NCBI GenBank assembly: GCA_964589175.1
Contig: CAZPRY010000023.1
Coordinates: forward strand, 3,204-67,203
DNA length: 64,000 nucleotides
Direction: 5' to 3'
Source: CAZPRY01 sp964589175
GTDB lineage: Bacteria; Fidelibacterota; UBA2242
Positions 1-8,210 of this stretch are shown here, in pieces. Made by a program: the position numbers and the translations under genes. The notes beneath the pieces were generated by a model that saw only the letters and a program-made list of their open reading frames with translations, made no database searches and was not told the origin of the DNA. Positions within the stretch are counted from its first letter, which is position 1. Every line of letters starts with the position of its first letter.

Positions 1-65
1 AGGCTAACGGAAAGGAGTATGAGAACGGCGGTAGTATAGATCAGATCAAACATTTCAAAAGTTTT

Positions 66-607
66 ATGGGTAATAGGAAATAAGGTCTATGGAATAAGGC
101 ATAGGGCATAAGGTATTAGGGAGATCGGTGATTAAGTGTGATGATCATATTTTTTCGACTGCATCGCTTGCTTCTGGATAAAATGGATATAGCCGTTCAA
201 CAATCTTTTGGCTTCTTCGATGTACTCAATCCCTTCCGTATAGTGATTCACAGGGATAAATTTTAAATCCTTACTGGAAATTAAGTGATCTTTTAGTTCG
301 TATAGGGATCAACGTGCAATCCGATAAAACTGGATTGCTTCCTGAAAATGAAATCGGCCATAACCTTCTGCAATATTGGCAGTTGTACTTATGGCAGCTC
401 GCTTGATTTGTGCTTTTAGATTAAAATTCTCATCAGGAGGAAGGAGTGGAATAATCGTCCGATAGAAATAGAGTTTTACATCTCTCGCTTTTTGCCAGCA
501 TTCTACGGTAGTAAAATCCTTCTCCGGATTATACTGACTCATACAATCCCGACACTACTTTCTATCGTCTCATACCCCTCACCCAAATACCTTATTCCCT
601 ATTCCCC
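66..607. repeat. IVS-like cassette 1: inverted simple repeats around a four-helix gene
   Basis: The four-helix-bundle pseudogene at 132-542 is bracketed by short degenerate repeats in inverted orientation. The left arm (66-120, plus strand) repeats units such as GGAATAAGG. The right arm (571-607) carries the same units on the minus strand. An exact 10-bp core, ATAAGGTATT, lies at 108-117 and its complement at 586-595. The right arm overlaps the last codons of cysC. Bases 1-65 show no gene. Confidence 0.6.
132..542 (-). pseudogene. Four-helix-bundle (23S rRNA IVS/S23-type) protein, interrupted by an in-frame TGA
   Basis: The reading frame starts at 542 (MSQYNPEKDF) and shows the family hallmarks: a CWQKARD start, the QIKRAAIS segment and TANIAEGYGR. 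At 309-311 a TGA replaces the glycine codon expected after FYRIAR; intact relatives read RGSL here, including the copy at 5654-6013. Beyond it the same frame continues with SLYELKDHLISSKDL to a TAA at 132-134, completing a normal family length of about 136 codons. This is a single nonsense change, so the gene is probably inactive, or else makes a 77-residue fragment. Family members are small helical proteins first seen in 23S rRNA intervening sequences; their function is unknown. Confidence 0.75.
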
Positions 608-1210
608 TTTTACAATCCCCTTCTCAACCAGAAAATCCATCACCTTGCGGATTGATTCTTCGACGGTTAGAGCATCGGTATCCAGGACAATTTCGGCGTT
701 CAGTGGTTCTTCATAGGGAGCGGAGATTCCGGTGAATTCCTTGATAATCCCCTTGCGCGCTTTATCGTAAAGGCCTTTGGGATCGCGTTTCTCGCAGGTT
801 TCCAATGATGCCTTCACGTAGACCTCGATAAACTCGCCCCCTTTGAGTAACGCCCGGTTGATGTCGCGGTCTTTGCGATAGGGTGAAATGAACGAGGTAA
901 TCGCGATCGCGCCCGAATCGGCAAAGAGCTTGGCCACATGCCCGATGCGGCGGATGTTCTCTTCACGGTCTTCGGGTGAGAAACCCAGATCACCGTTGAG
1001 GCCATGCCGAATATTATCGCCGTCGAGAATAACGACATAGCAGCCGCGATCGAATAGTATTTTTTGTAATTCCGTAGCAATCGTGGATTTACCGCAGGCG
1101 GAAAGCCCGGTCATCCAGACCACTACGCCTTTGTGGCCATTGCGTTTTTCGCGATCTGCTTTGCTAATTTCCGTATCATGCCAAACGACGTTGGTAGATT
1201 TTTGTTTCAC
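599..1210 (-). CDS. cysC: Adenylylsulfate (APS) kinase
   Basis: This 203-residue protein phosphorylates APS to PAPS in the cytoplasm, following sulfate adenylyltransferase. The P-loop is GLSACGKST near residue 35, one step from the family's usual GLSGAGKST. It is followed by LDGDNIRHGLN and the FISPYRKDRD segment that holds the substrate, then the KGLYDKARKG stretch typical of CysC. Length is normal for a stand-alone kinase. Sat lies upstream on the same strand, separated only by a broken four-helix cassette, so the two form a PAPS-making pair. Its stop codon lies inside the repeat arm of cassette 1. Confidence 0.95.
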   Translation of the reverse strand: MKQKSTNVVWHDTEISKADREKRNGHKGVVVWMTGLSACGKSTIATELQKILFDRGCYVVILDGDNIRHGLNGDLGFSPEDREENIRRIGHVAKLFADSGAIAITSFISPYRKDRDINRALLKGGEFIEVYVKASLETCEKRDPKGLYDKARKGIIKEFTGISAPYEEPLNAEIVLDTDALTVEESIRKVMDFLVEKGIVKGE

Positions 1211-1270
1211 TTCAGTTCTTTCTGTTATTAATTAATGTATAATGCTCCAGAGGAGTTGTTGAAGAGAGAG

Positions 1271-1695
1271 AATGGAGAACGGAAGACGGAGGATGGATAA
1301 TCATTTCTGGAATCTTTTTATTCTGGTTTGAATCAGATTAAATAGCATCGCAGATATTTTTCTAGTCTGATCAATAAATTTATCTGCTTCCGCCTCCTGT
1401 AAATAGCCTAACTCTTTTGCAATTATTAACTGAGTTCTTAATTCTGCGCATGAGCCCCGAGATATGTATAGAAACCTGATATACTCTTTATTGCTGTCAC
1501 GATCATAACCCTCAGCGATATTAGAGGGAATTGAAACAGCAGAACGCTGAATTTGATCACGAAATCCATAATCCTTAACTGTTGAGAAATGTTTATATAT
1601 CTATTGAAAGCCTAACTCCTTCTTGCCACACGGCAAGATCTTCAAATTTCTTAATTTTCTCCGTCTTCCCTTCCTCCGTTTTCCCTTTTTCCATC
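1271..1695. repeat. IVS-like cassette 2: inverted simple repeats around a four-helix gene
   Basis: The left arm (1271-1297, plus) and right arm (1657-1695, read on minus) are both purine-rich runs of ACGGAAGACGGAG-like units. The exact 11-bp core GGAAGACGGAG occurs at 1281-1291 and inverted at 1659-1669. The right arm is translated as the low-complexity N-terminus of the four-helix reading frame. Confidence 0.6.
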
Positions 1696-1700
1696 TTCAT
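1301..1700 (-). pseudogene. Four-helix-bundle (IVS/S23-type) protein, frameshifted
   Basis: The frame opens at 1700 with an ATGA overlap with the sat stop and reads KKFEDLAVWQEGVRLSIDI before hitting TAA. Restoring two bases in the ATATAT run near 1600 recovers the rest of the family: YKHFSTVKDYGF, QIQRSAVSIPSNIAEGYDR and EYIRFLYISRGS, ending at TGA 1301-1303. The break sits in a dinucleotide repeat, so slippage during replication is likely; a sequencing or assembly error cannot be excluded. This is the second damaged member of the family in the first 1.7 kb. Confidence 0.75.
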
Positions 1701-2956
1701 TTATTTTGATAAAAGTCCAGCAGGATTTCCGCCACCGGCGGTCGCACAATCCGATCATCAATTGGCTCGTTATCCTGGAACTTCTTACGCAGGGCCTTGC
1801 CGGAAATACCCACAGAATGATAGCCTTTGGGCGCGAATTCCTCGATCAATCCCACACGGTTGAGTTCTTCGAAGAAGGCCGCAAATCCGACTTTGGCTGG
1901 TTGGATCAGTAACTCACCATGAAGTTGACTGAATTTCTCATGCGCATCGAAATCGCCCCAGATCGGCGAGCCGTCGTCGTAGGGTGCATCAGCATGTTTG
2001 CGACCAATCACAATATTGGTGAAGCCGTAGTTTTGTCGATAGATCGAATGCATGATGGCCTCTTTCGGGCCGGCATAGAACATTTTCATATCGAGCCCGA
2101 TCAGCATCAGGTTGTCCTCGAAATCAAGGCCGGCATTTTTCCAGACGGTTTCATCGAAATCGCCCTGACCGAACATCCTCGATTCGAGCAACGCCTCATA
2201 GGTTCGCATACGCACATCGGCAGGCACATCGTCGCTCTTGGTCGCGCCGACCAGGGGATTCAGCACAGCCCCCGTAAAATTGCCCGCTTTGGTCAATTGT
2301 TCGGCCGCATAGACCAGCGCATATTCATGGGCACGATGGAGGGCATTGCGCGTCTGAAAAGCCACAATCTTATCATAAGCACGCCGGGCGAATAGCGCGC
2401 GCGTCTCTACCGGACTCAGCATATACTTCCCGAAATCCGGGTCTTTGGGTTGCGCGAAAGTCCATATCTTCCCGCCCAACAAATAATCGCGCGAATCGTC
2501 GTTGAAAATACGCGCACCGGGATGATCCTCGCGTTCCGTGCCATAAACTACGGTGTTATAGCGCTTTTTATCAAAAGGATAAATATCGGTAATTTCCAGG
2601 GTCCCGATGAAATCGCCGCTCTCGTTTTTGACGGCCACAGTTTCACCGATTTTCAGTTGATCTGCTTCTGCCTTTGCAATCGGAAAGGCAATCGGAATCG
2701 TCCAGGCATATTTCTTCCCGTCGCTCACGATCAACTCCTCATCCAGAACCCGGTTGAATTCCGCGGAATTCATTGGCCCTTCGAGGGGCGACAGTGCGCC
2801 ATCAGCAATACGATAAAATATCGACAGGTCGGCGTCACTGATATTGTAGACTTTTAGGTCTTTGATATTTTTTAATACGTTTTCTTTTTCAATATCCGGA
2901 AGCGTGCGATGGATCAGTCCGCAACCGCCATGCGCCGGAAGACTTTTGGATGTCAT
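1697..2956 (-). CDS. sat: Sulfate adenylyltransferase (ATP sulfurylase)
   Basis: It makes APS from sulfate and ATP; CysC then forms PAPS. The archaeal/bacterial single-chain Sat type is clear from the active-site segment QTRNALHRAHEY (the HxxH motif), NPLVGATKSDDVP, and the IGRKHADAPY and GISGKALRKK stretches near the C-terminus. The ATG at 2956 (MTSKSLPAHGG) was chosen over in-frame codons up to 2989 because AGAGG lies just upstream and homology begins there, giving 419 residues. With cysC and the PHP phosphoesterase it forms a sulfate activation group. Confidence 0.93.
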   Translation of the reverse strand: MTSKSLPAHGGCGLIHRTLPDIEKENVLKNIKDLKVYNISDADLSIFYRIADGALSPLEGPMNSAEFNRVLDEELIVSDGKKYAWTIPIAFPIAKAEADQLKIGETVAVKNESGDFIGTLEITDIYPFDKKRYNTVVYGTEREDHPGARIFNDDSRDYLLGGKIWTFAQPKDPDFGKYMLSPVETRALFARRAYDKIVAFQTRNALHRAHEYALVYAAEQLTKAGNFTGAVLNPLVGATKSDDVPADVRMRTYEALLESRMFGQGDFDETVWKNAGLDFEDNLMLIGLDMKMFYAGPKEAIMHSIYRQNYGFTNIVIGRKHADAPYDDGSPIWGDFDAHEKFSQLHGELLIQPAKVGFAAFFEELNRVGLIEEFAPKGYHSVGISGKALRKKFQDNEPIDDRIVRPPVAEILLDFYQNK

Positions 2957-3085
2957 GGGATTACCTCTTCTGTTCATTTCGAATGTCAACTGTCGGTGGC
3001 GAAATTAAGTGTAAAAGGCAAAAGTAAAAAGGTAAAAAGATCAGGCTTTGGTATCTCGGGTAAGATAACTTCTCTATCATTCCCA

Positions 3086-3955
3086 TTAAGACTTCGATTT
3101 ATCGAAGTGGCTTTGCTGGAGTTTCTCAACAATATCCTTGATCTCTATCGGAATGGCTTCCCCGAATTCCCCCAGCCGGACATCCGGCTTTGTGTCTCCA
3201 TGGAAATCGCTGCCAGCCGTCACGATCAGATTGAGGTCCCGTGCCATCTCGTAAAATTGCCAATTCTGCTCCTCGGTCTGGTAACTGTTGAAGGCTTCAA
3301 TGCCCTCAACTCCGGCTTCCAGCAACCGGATAAAAGTCGCCCGAAAGTCTTCCGTCCGATCCCAGCCCAATAGAATCGGGTGCGCCAGAACTGCGACACC
3401 GCCGGCTGCCCGAATCATCGCGACCGCATCGTCCAGCGACAGCCGTTTTTTATCCATGTACGCGGGAGCGCCTTTGGCCAGATACTTGGTGAACGCTTCC
3501 TTCGTCGACTGCACATAGCCTTTCTGCACCAGCACTTTGGCAAAATGCGGGCGCCCGACCTGATCGGGCCCGGCTACTTGTCTTACCTCGTCCAGTGTAA
3601 TTTCAATTCCCAAAGCATTAAGTTTCTGCACGATCTCCGGATTGCGATTACGGCGGGCTTCCTGCACAAATTCCAAGCCTTTGCGCAGGCGGGGATTTTT
3701 GATATCGATAAAATAACCGCAGATGTGCATTGTACCCGGCTGGAAATCGATACTGATCTCTACTCCGGGAATCACAAAGATTCCCTGTTCTACGCCTGCT
3801 GCCATCGCCTCCTTGACACCGCTTACGGTATCATGGTCGATCAGGGCCAGTGTGCTGAGCCCCTCTGCCTTGGCTTTTCGTACTAAATCCGTTGGGGAAA
3901 ACGACCCATCAGAGGCATTGCTGTGGGTATGTAAGTCGAAGTTCTGTTTTATCAT
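3086..3955 (-). CDS. PHP-domain phosphoesterase (RNase AM / nucleotide-bisphosphate phosphatase family)
   Basis: This PHP-superfamily metalloenzyme has 289 residues from the ATG at 3955. Metal ligands are visible in order: DLHTHSNASDGSFSP at the N-terminus, LIDHDTVSG, the glutamate in VIPGVEIS, LAHPILLG and GSDFHGD near the C-terminus. The family (COG0613) includes 5'-3' exoribonuclease AM and phosphatases that act on 3',5'-nucleotide bisphosphates such as pAp. Its place beside sat and cysC suits removal of pAp left by PAPS-dependent sulfotransferases; that link is inferred. An earlier TTG start at 3985 would run into a repeat arm. Confidence 0.85.
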   Translation of the reverse strand: MIKQNFDLHTHSNASDGSFSPTDLVRKAKAEGLSTLALIDHDTVSGVKEAMAAGVEQGIFVIPGVEISIDFQPGTMHICGYFIDIKNPRLRKGLEFVQEARRNRNPEIVQKLNALGIEITLDEVRQVAGPDQVGRPHFAKVLVQKGYVQSTKEAFTKYLAKGAPAYMDKKRLSLDDAVAMIRAAGGVAVLAHPILLGWDRTEDFRATFIRLLEAGVEGIEAFNSYQTEEQNWQFYEMARDLNLIVTAGSDFHGDTKPDVRLGEFGEAIPIEIKDIVEKLQQSHFDKSKS

Positions 3956-3967
3956 ATAAAAATTATT

Positions 3968-4509
3968 TCTCGCAACGTACGCCAAGAACGCTACATTTTA
4001 CTTTCGGAATAAAAGCATTGCGACGATGGTGCGAGCGCTCCTCTCTATAATTCATTTACAATTCTAACGATGCCACTTTTAAGTAGCTTTTCGTTGAAAT
4101 TGACCAATAAACCGAGCTTCAATCCAGACAATTTTAAATATGTTAAAAGTTGCTTTCTATGAATATCCTCTATTGCGTCAACAGATTTTAGTTCAATAAT
4201 AACTTTTTTGTCGAGGATTATATCAGCGCGGAAGGCATTGTCAAAAATTTTATCATCATAGTGGATATTAATTCCTGTCTGTCTCTCATAAGGTATATTG
4301 TTTTTTTCCAGTTCATAACAAACAATATTTTCGTATACTGATTCAAATAAGCCTGGCCCTAAGTTCTTATGTATTTTAAAAGCAAGATCGAGAAATACGC
4401 GAGAGAGTTCATTTTCTGTCATTACTTTAAATCTATCGCAAACATGTTAAGATTGTTCATAATTCCTTATTTATATTAATTCTTTGCGCACGTGGCGGTC
4501 GTTGCGAGA
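3968..4509. repeat. IVS-like cassette 3: inverted repeats around a GxxExxY gene
   Basis: The left arm at 3968-3991 begins TCTCGCAACG and continues into a GCC-containing tail. The right arm at 4481-4509 ends CGTTGCGAGA, the exact complement of that 10-bp core, and also carries the matching GGCGG tail. The arms enclose the GxxExxY gene and almost nothing else. A further partial copy (CTCTCGCAAAGGCGCAACG) lies at about 4541-4559. Confidence 0.55.
4045..4422 (-). CDS. GxxExxY protein (PD-(D/E)XK-like fold)
   Basis: This 125-residue protein has the family pattern GPGLFESVYENIVCYEL (GxxExxY), then FRADIILDKKVIIELKSV, which matches the Dx(n)ExK core of PD-(D/E)XK nucleases, and a C-terminal GLLVNFNE. 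The family (Pfam PDDEXK_3) has no settled role, although the fold suggests nuclease activity. It sits alone between wbpB and the PHP gene inside its own inverted repeat, just as the four-helix proteins nearby do. The region is more AT-rich than the genes on either side. Confidence 0.85.
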   Translation of the reverse strand: MTENELSRVFLDLAFKIHKNLGPGLFESVYENIVCYELEKNNIPYERQTGINIHYDDKIFDNAFRADIILDKKVIIELKSVDAIEDIHRKQLLTYLKLSGLKLGLLVNFNEKLLKSGIVRIVNEL

Positions 4510-4627
4510 CGTATTGGTGTTCATCTCTTATTGTTTTGTCTCTCGCAAAGGCGCAACGGAAATATAGGACGTCGTTATAACTCTTCGTGCCCTTTTCTCC
4601 TTTGCAATCTCAGCGCGAAAATTTTCC

Positions 4628-5584
4628 TCATTTCTTTGCATTCAATAGCGGATGGCTGTTTTCGCCCTGCAGGCCGATCGAATTGGCATGCCGAATGTTG
4701 TAGGCCAGATCAATCGATGCGCGTACATCATCCAACCCAAAACCATCGCCATCGAGAATATCCTGATATACAACTGTATGCAAATCTGTAAAGCCGCCGG
4801 AAAACTCGATTTCTTCGTTATCAACCAGAATGGAGCGATAAGTCGACTTCCCCTCGTTGGCGGCAACTTCCGGGAGATCCTTCTTATCCAGCGATAGGAA
4901 CCAGCGGATATTGGCATTCTCCAGTTCGATGAATCCGCCGGTTTTCTTGGAATCGGCGTAATGAACTTTGGAATGCTGCACTTTGCCGAAAATCCACATC
5001 AGCAGATCGAAAAAATGAATGCCGATATTCGTAGCGACACCGCCGGATTTTTCCATCTCACCCTTCCAGGAATAGAAATACCAGTTGCCGCGCGAAGTGA
5101 TGTAAGTCAGATCGATATTATGCTTCTTGCTTTTCGGGGTTTCCTTCTCAACCTTCGCCTTTAGCGCCAGGATCGCCGGATGCACGCGCACCTGGAGGAT
5201 ATTATAAATCCGCCGGCCGGATTCCTGTTCCAATTCCGCCAGCGCATCCACATTCCAGGGATTCAGCACCATCGGTTTCTCGCAAATGGCATTCGCGCCG
5301 ACGCGCAGCGCAAAACGGATATGGGCGTCATGCATATAGTTGGGGGAGCATATGCTGACGTAATGAACTTCCCGGCCGTCATCGATACGCCGCAGCTTCT
5401 CGATATGCCGGTCGAAACGTTCGAATTCTTTGAAGTAGTCGACATCATCGAAGTAGCGGTCCAGAATCCCGACCGAATCAAACGGGTCTGTCGCTGCTAC
5501 AAGACGATTGCCGGTGTCTTTGACAGCTTGCATGTGTCGGGGTGCGATATAGCCGGCCGCACCGATCAGGGCAAAATTTTTCAT
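4628..5584 (-). CDS. wbpB: Gfo/Idh/MocA dehydrogenase, WbpB/WlbA-like (UDP-GlcNAcA 3-dehydrogenase)
   Basis: The predicted reaction is NAD-dependent oxidation of UDP-N-acetylglucosaminuronic acid at C3, the first step toward UDP-2,3-diacetamido uronic acids in cell-surface polysaccharide. The 318 residues show a Rossmann start (FALIGAAGYIAPRHM), VSICSPNYMHDAH, the conserved CEKPM and the catalytic-side GGVATNIGIHFFDLL helix. The length equals WbpB/WlbA. The WbpD-type acetyltransferase and WbpE-type aminotransferase lie upstream on the same strand, giving all three steps; this context decides the assignment within a broad family. Confidence 0.85.
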   Translation of the reverse strand: MKNFALIGAAGYIAPRHMQAVKDTGNRLVAATDPFDSVGILDRYFDDVDYFKEFERFDRHIEKLRRIDDGREVHYVSICSPNYMHDAHIRFALRVGANAICEKPMVLNPWNVDALAELEQESGRRIYNILQVRVHPAILALKAKVEKETPKSKKHNIDLTYITSRGNWYFYSWKGEMEKSGGVATNIGIHFFDLLMWIFGKVQHSKVHYADSKKTGGFIELENANIRWFLSLDKKDLPEVAANEGKSTYRSILVDNEEIEFSGGFTDLHTVVYQDILDGDGFGLDDVRASIDLAYNIRHANSIGLQGENSHPLLNAKK

Positions 5585-5629
5585 GTTTTTTTTGAGTTAG
5601 AACGGTTATTAGAGTTCGAAGGGATATAC

Positions 5630-6059
5630 AGGTTATATAGGTTTGTAAAGGTTTTAGTGTAAAGATTTGATTAGGTGATTTAGAAGAGTACTAATTCTGG
5701 CAAAATGGCCGACTAAATCCTCACATGTTTCCCTTGTAATGTATTTCAAATCTGTCGAAAGCATGAATAGATACCGCATTTCTTCGAGAGATCCGCGAGC
5801 TATATATAAGTAACGACTGAAATCTTTGGTGCTGTTTTTAGAGTGCCCTTCGACAATGTTCGTAGGAACTGACACGGCGGCACGTTTGATTTGTGAGGTA
5901 AGGTTATATTTTTCATCCTTTGGGAATAGAGCAAGTAAACTATAAATACGAAGTACTAGTTGATGCGCCTCTTTCCAGACAACTACATCTGACCAGTGTT
6001 TGCCTGTCTCCATACTTCCAAATTCCGCTACGCCTTATACAAACCTCTACAACCTCTAA
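5630..6059. repeat. IVS-like cassette 4: inverted repeats around a four-helix gene
   Basis: The left arm (5630-5656, plus) is built of AGGTTTGTAAAGGTT-like units and overlaps the stop codon of the enclosed gene. The right arm (6032-6059) carries the same units on the minus strand. The exact core AGGTTTGTA is at 5639-5647 and inverted at 6038-6046. Confidence 0.5.
5654..6013 (-). CDS. Four-helix-bundle protein (23S rRNA IVS/S23 family), intact
   Basis: This 119-residue helical protein is the only full-length open copy of this family in the window. The recognisable segments are VVVWKEAHQLVLRIY, the QIKRAAVSVPTNIVEGHSK hallmark, and RYLYIARGSLEEMRYL. It serves as the reference for the broken copies at 132-542 and 1301-1700. 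The family was first noted in intervening sequences of 23S rRNA genes and is related to the Avd accessory protein of diversity-generating retroelements; no reverse transcriptase occurs here. It separates wbpD from wbpB. Molecular role unknown. Confidence 0.85.
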   Translation of the reverse strand: METGKHWSDVVVWKEAHQLVLRIYSLLALFPKDEKYNLTSQIKRAAVSVPTNIVEGHSKNSTKDFSRYLYIARGSLEEMRYLFMLSTDLKYITRETCEDLVGHFARISTLLNHLIKSLH

Positions 6060-6093
6060 AAAATGGATGACCTGTATTTACAGCCCCGATTTA

Positions 6094-6684
6094 TTAAGCA
6101 TCCTTGGCGATAAGTATTTCACCGAGCATGATATATTCGAGTCCACAGCGGGGACACTTCACTTCCCGGTCAAACTTCGGTAAGATTTCCCCGCACCCGC
6201 AGGCCCAACCGGCGTGCCGGGCAGGCACACCGACCATCAATGCGTAATCGGGAACATCTTTGGTAACTACCGATCCGGCACCGATAAAGGCGTGTTTGCC
6301 GATCGTGTGTCCACAGACGATAGTGGCATTAGCGCCAATTGAAGCACCTTCTTTTACCAGTGTCGGTCTATAAAACTCTTTCCCTCGTTGGGGATATTTA
6401 CAGCGCGGATCAATGACATTTGTAAAGACCATAGACGGCCCGCAGAATACATAATCCTCGAGTCTAACACCCTCATAAACCGAGACATTGTTCTGGATTT
6501 TGACGTAATTGCCGATCACTACGTTATTGCCGACATTCACATTCTGACCTAACGTACAATTTATCCCGATTTTTACTCCGCTCTGAACATGCGAGAAATG
6601 CCAGATCTTCGTACCCTCACCGATCTCTACGCCCGTGTCGACAAAAGAGGATTCGTGAATGAAGAATCCTTTCGAGGAATTCAT
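6094..6684 (-). CDS. wbpD: WbpD/WlbB-like N-acetyltransferase (left-handed beta helix)
   Basis: This acyltransferase is predicted to N-acetylate the 3-amino group of the UDP-sugar made by the aminotransferase. Hexapeptide repeats dominate, for example IGEGTKIW, VKIGINCTLG, VVIGNYVKIQ and ASIGANATIV, and end in VVTKDVPDYALMVGVPARHAGW. A C-terminal zinc-ribbon-like tail with CGCGE and CPRCG is typical of WbpD proteins. The start at 6684 (MNSSKGFFIHESSFVD) gives 196 residues; codons further upstream would only translate the TTGCAAG repeat arm of cassette 5. Confidence 0.88.
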   Translation of the reverse strand: MNSSKGFFIHESSFVDTGVEIGEGTKIWHFSHVQSGVKIGINCTLGQNVNVGNNVVIGNYVKIQNNVSVYEGVRLEDYVFCGPSMVFTNVIDPRCKYPQRGKEFYRPTLVKEGASIGANATIVCGHTIGKHAFIGAGSVVTKDVPDYALMVGVPARHAGWACGCGEILPKFDREVKCPRCGLEYIMLGEILIAKDA

Positions 6685-6710
6685 AATACGCTCGCTATTT
6701 CTAAAGCAAG

Positions 6711-7045
6711 TTTGCAAGTGCGCAAGATTGCATGATTGCAAGATTGCATTACCCTGTAGAATGAGAGCTTACGAGTCATAATTCATTTTCCAGTCCGAGG
6801 AATCCTTCAGCAATATTGGATGATACTGATAACGCCGAATCTTCAATCTGTGCTCGAATTTTATACGGAATGTCACTATGCTCCCTTAATGACATCACAA
6901 TTTCCTTATAATACGATATCGCCAGTTGCCATATTTCTAATTTCCTGAATCCCCGATTGATGTTCCTGCGTTTGGATTCCATACACACAATCAGCCAGTA
7001 TCACACCCGATAATCATGCAAACATCCAATCATGCAATCACGCAG
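6711..7045. repeat. IVS-like cassette 5: inverted repeats around a truncated four-helix gene
   Basis: The left arm (6711-6750) repeats GATTGCAAGATTGCAT-like units. The right arm (7011-7045) carries them inverted. A perfect 13-bp core, GATTGCATGATTG at 6726-6738, is matched by its complement at 7027-7039. It is the best preserved arm pair of the five cassettes. Confidence 0.65.
6776..6988 (-). pseudogene. Four-helix-bundle (IVS/S23-type) protein, C-terminally truncated
   Basis: Only 70 residues are open: FRKLEIWQLAISYYKEIV, an IRAQIEDSALSVSSNIAEGF hallmark, then LGLENEL and a stop. Family members need another ~50 residues (the FLYIARGS helices), and these are not found in any frame before the repeat arm starts at 6750. 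The second half has therefore probably been deleted. The stop falls only ~25 bp from the arm, so the deletion may have happened within the cassette. Confidence 0.6.
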
Positions 7046-7070
7046 GCGGACATTTTGCATCCGGAATTTT

Positions 7071-8210
7071 TCAGCACTTATAAAAACTCCCGATCGTTTC
7101 GATTACGTAACTCTTCATCTCATCCGTCAGTTCGGGATAGATCGGCAACGCAATGGTATGTTCGGCGGCGTATTCACTATGCGGAAAATCGCCCTTTTGA
7201 TAGCCCAAATAGCGGAAGCATTTCTGCTCGTGGAAGGGCACCGGATAGTAGACTTCATGCCCTACGTCATTTGCCTGCAGATGGGCCCGCAACTCGTCGC
7301 GTTTCTCCGGTACGGAAATGATATATTGATTATAAATATGATACTCGCGACGGTAGGTCACTTTGGGTTTACGGATACCGGCTGCGTTCAGATGCTCATC
7401 GTAGAAAGACGCATTTTGTTGGCGGCCCTTATGCCACTCTTCCAAGTATGGGAGTTTCACCAACAGGGCGGCCGCCTGAATCGCATCCAGGCGAAAATTC
7501 CCACCTATCATGCTGTGGTAGTATTTCGGATGTGAACCGTGGTTGCGCAGCTTCTCAATCTTATCTGCTAGAGTACCGTCGTTCGTAATCACCATACCGC
7601 CGTCACCGATACAGCCCAGGTTTTTGCTGGGAAAGAATGAAAAGCAACCGACTGTCCCCATCGCGCCAGCCCGCTTAAGACCGTTCTTCGAGGGATATCG
7701 CGAGCCGATGGCCTGGGCGGCATCCTCCACAACGGGGATATTATATTCTGCCGCTATTTCCAGAATGGGGTCCATATCAGCGCATTGTCCGTACAGATGA
7801 ACCGGAACAATGCACTTAACCTTGCTCGCTTTATCCTTATTTTTCTGAAACCATTGCCTGATCTGCGCCGGATCGATATTGTAGGTATCCGGATCAATAT
7901 CGACAAAGACCGGGACGGCTTTCAGGCGTGCAACCACACCAGCCGTGGCGAAAAAAGAATACGGAGTCGTTAAGACCAGATCACCTGGTTCGATATCCAG
8001 GGCCATCAGGCTTACAAGCAGGGCATCGGTTCCCGAAGAAACGCCGATACCGTATTGTGCGCCCGAATATTCGGCGATTTTCTGCTCCAACTCGGTTACT
8101 TTCGGTCCCATGATATAGCGATTGGATTCGATCACCTCATCGACGGCGGCTTTGAGTTCTACGCGGATTGTCTCCAGTTGCGCATTCAGATCCAGCAAGG
8201 GTATTTTCAT
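7071..8210 (-). CDS. wbpE: DegT/DnrJ/EryC1 aminotransferase, WbpE/WlbC-like
   Basis: This PLP enzyme of 379 residues is predicted to transfer an amino group from glutamate to the 3-keto UDP-sugar. PLP-binding features are GVSSGTDALLVSL, VEDAAQAIGS, the lysine in FSFFPSKNLGCIGDGG and NFRLDAIQAA. It is the first gene of the wbpE-wbpD-wbpB group, transcribed from the long leader at 8211-8557. The product of the trio (UDP-2,3-diacetamido uronic acid) is a building block of O-antigen-like polysaccharides. Substrate assignment rests on the gene trio, not on unique residues. Confidence 0.87.
   Translation of the reverse strand: MKIPLLDLNAQLETIRVELKAAVDEVIESNRYIMGPKVTELEQKIAEYSGAQYGIGVSSGTDALLVSLMALDIEPGDLVLTTPYSFFATAGVVARLKAVPVFVDIDPDTYNIDPAQIRQWFQKNKDKASKVKCIVPVHLYGQCADMDPILEIAAEYNIPVVEDAAQAIGSRYPSKNGLKRAGAMGTVGCFSFFPSKNLGCIGDGGMVITNDGTLADKIEKLRNHGSHPKYYHSMIGGNFRLDAIQAAALLVKLPYLEEWHKGRQQNASFYDEHLNAAGIRKPKVTYRREYHIYNQYIISVPEKRDELRAHLQANDVGHEVYYPVPFHEQKCFRYLGYQKGDFPHSEYAAEHTIALPIYPELTDEMKSYVIETIGSFYKC

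Noticed and set aside
132..542. UGA read as glycine (alternative genetic code)
   Set aside because: The internal TGA stands at a Gly codon, but many genes here, such as ruvC's neighbours and sat, end in TGA at the expected position. A nonsense mutation is simpler.
132..6988. Diversity-generating retroelement (four-helix proteins resemble Avd)
   Set aside because: No reverse transcriptase and no template/variable repeat pair is visible anywhere in the window.
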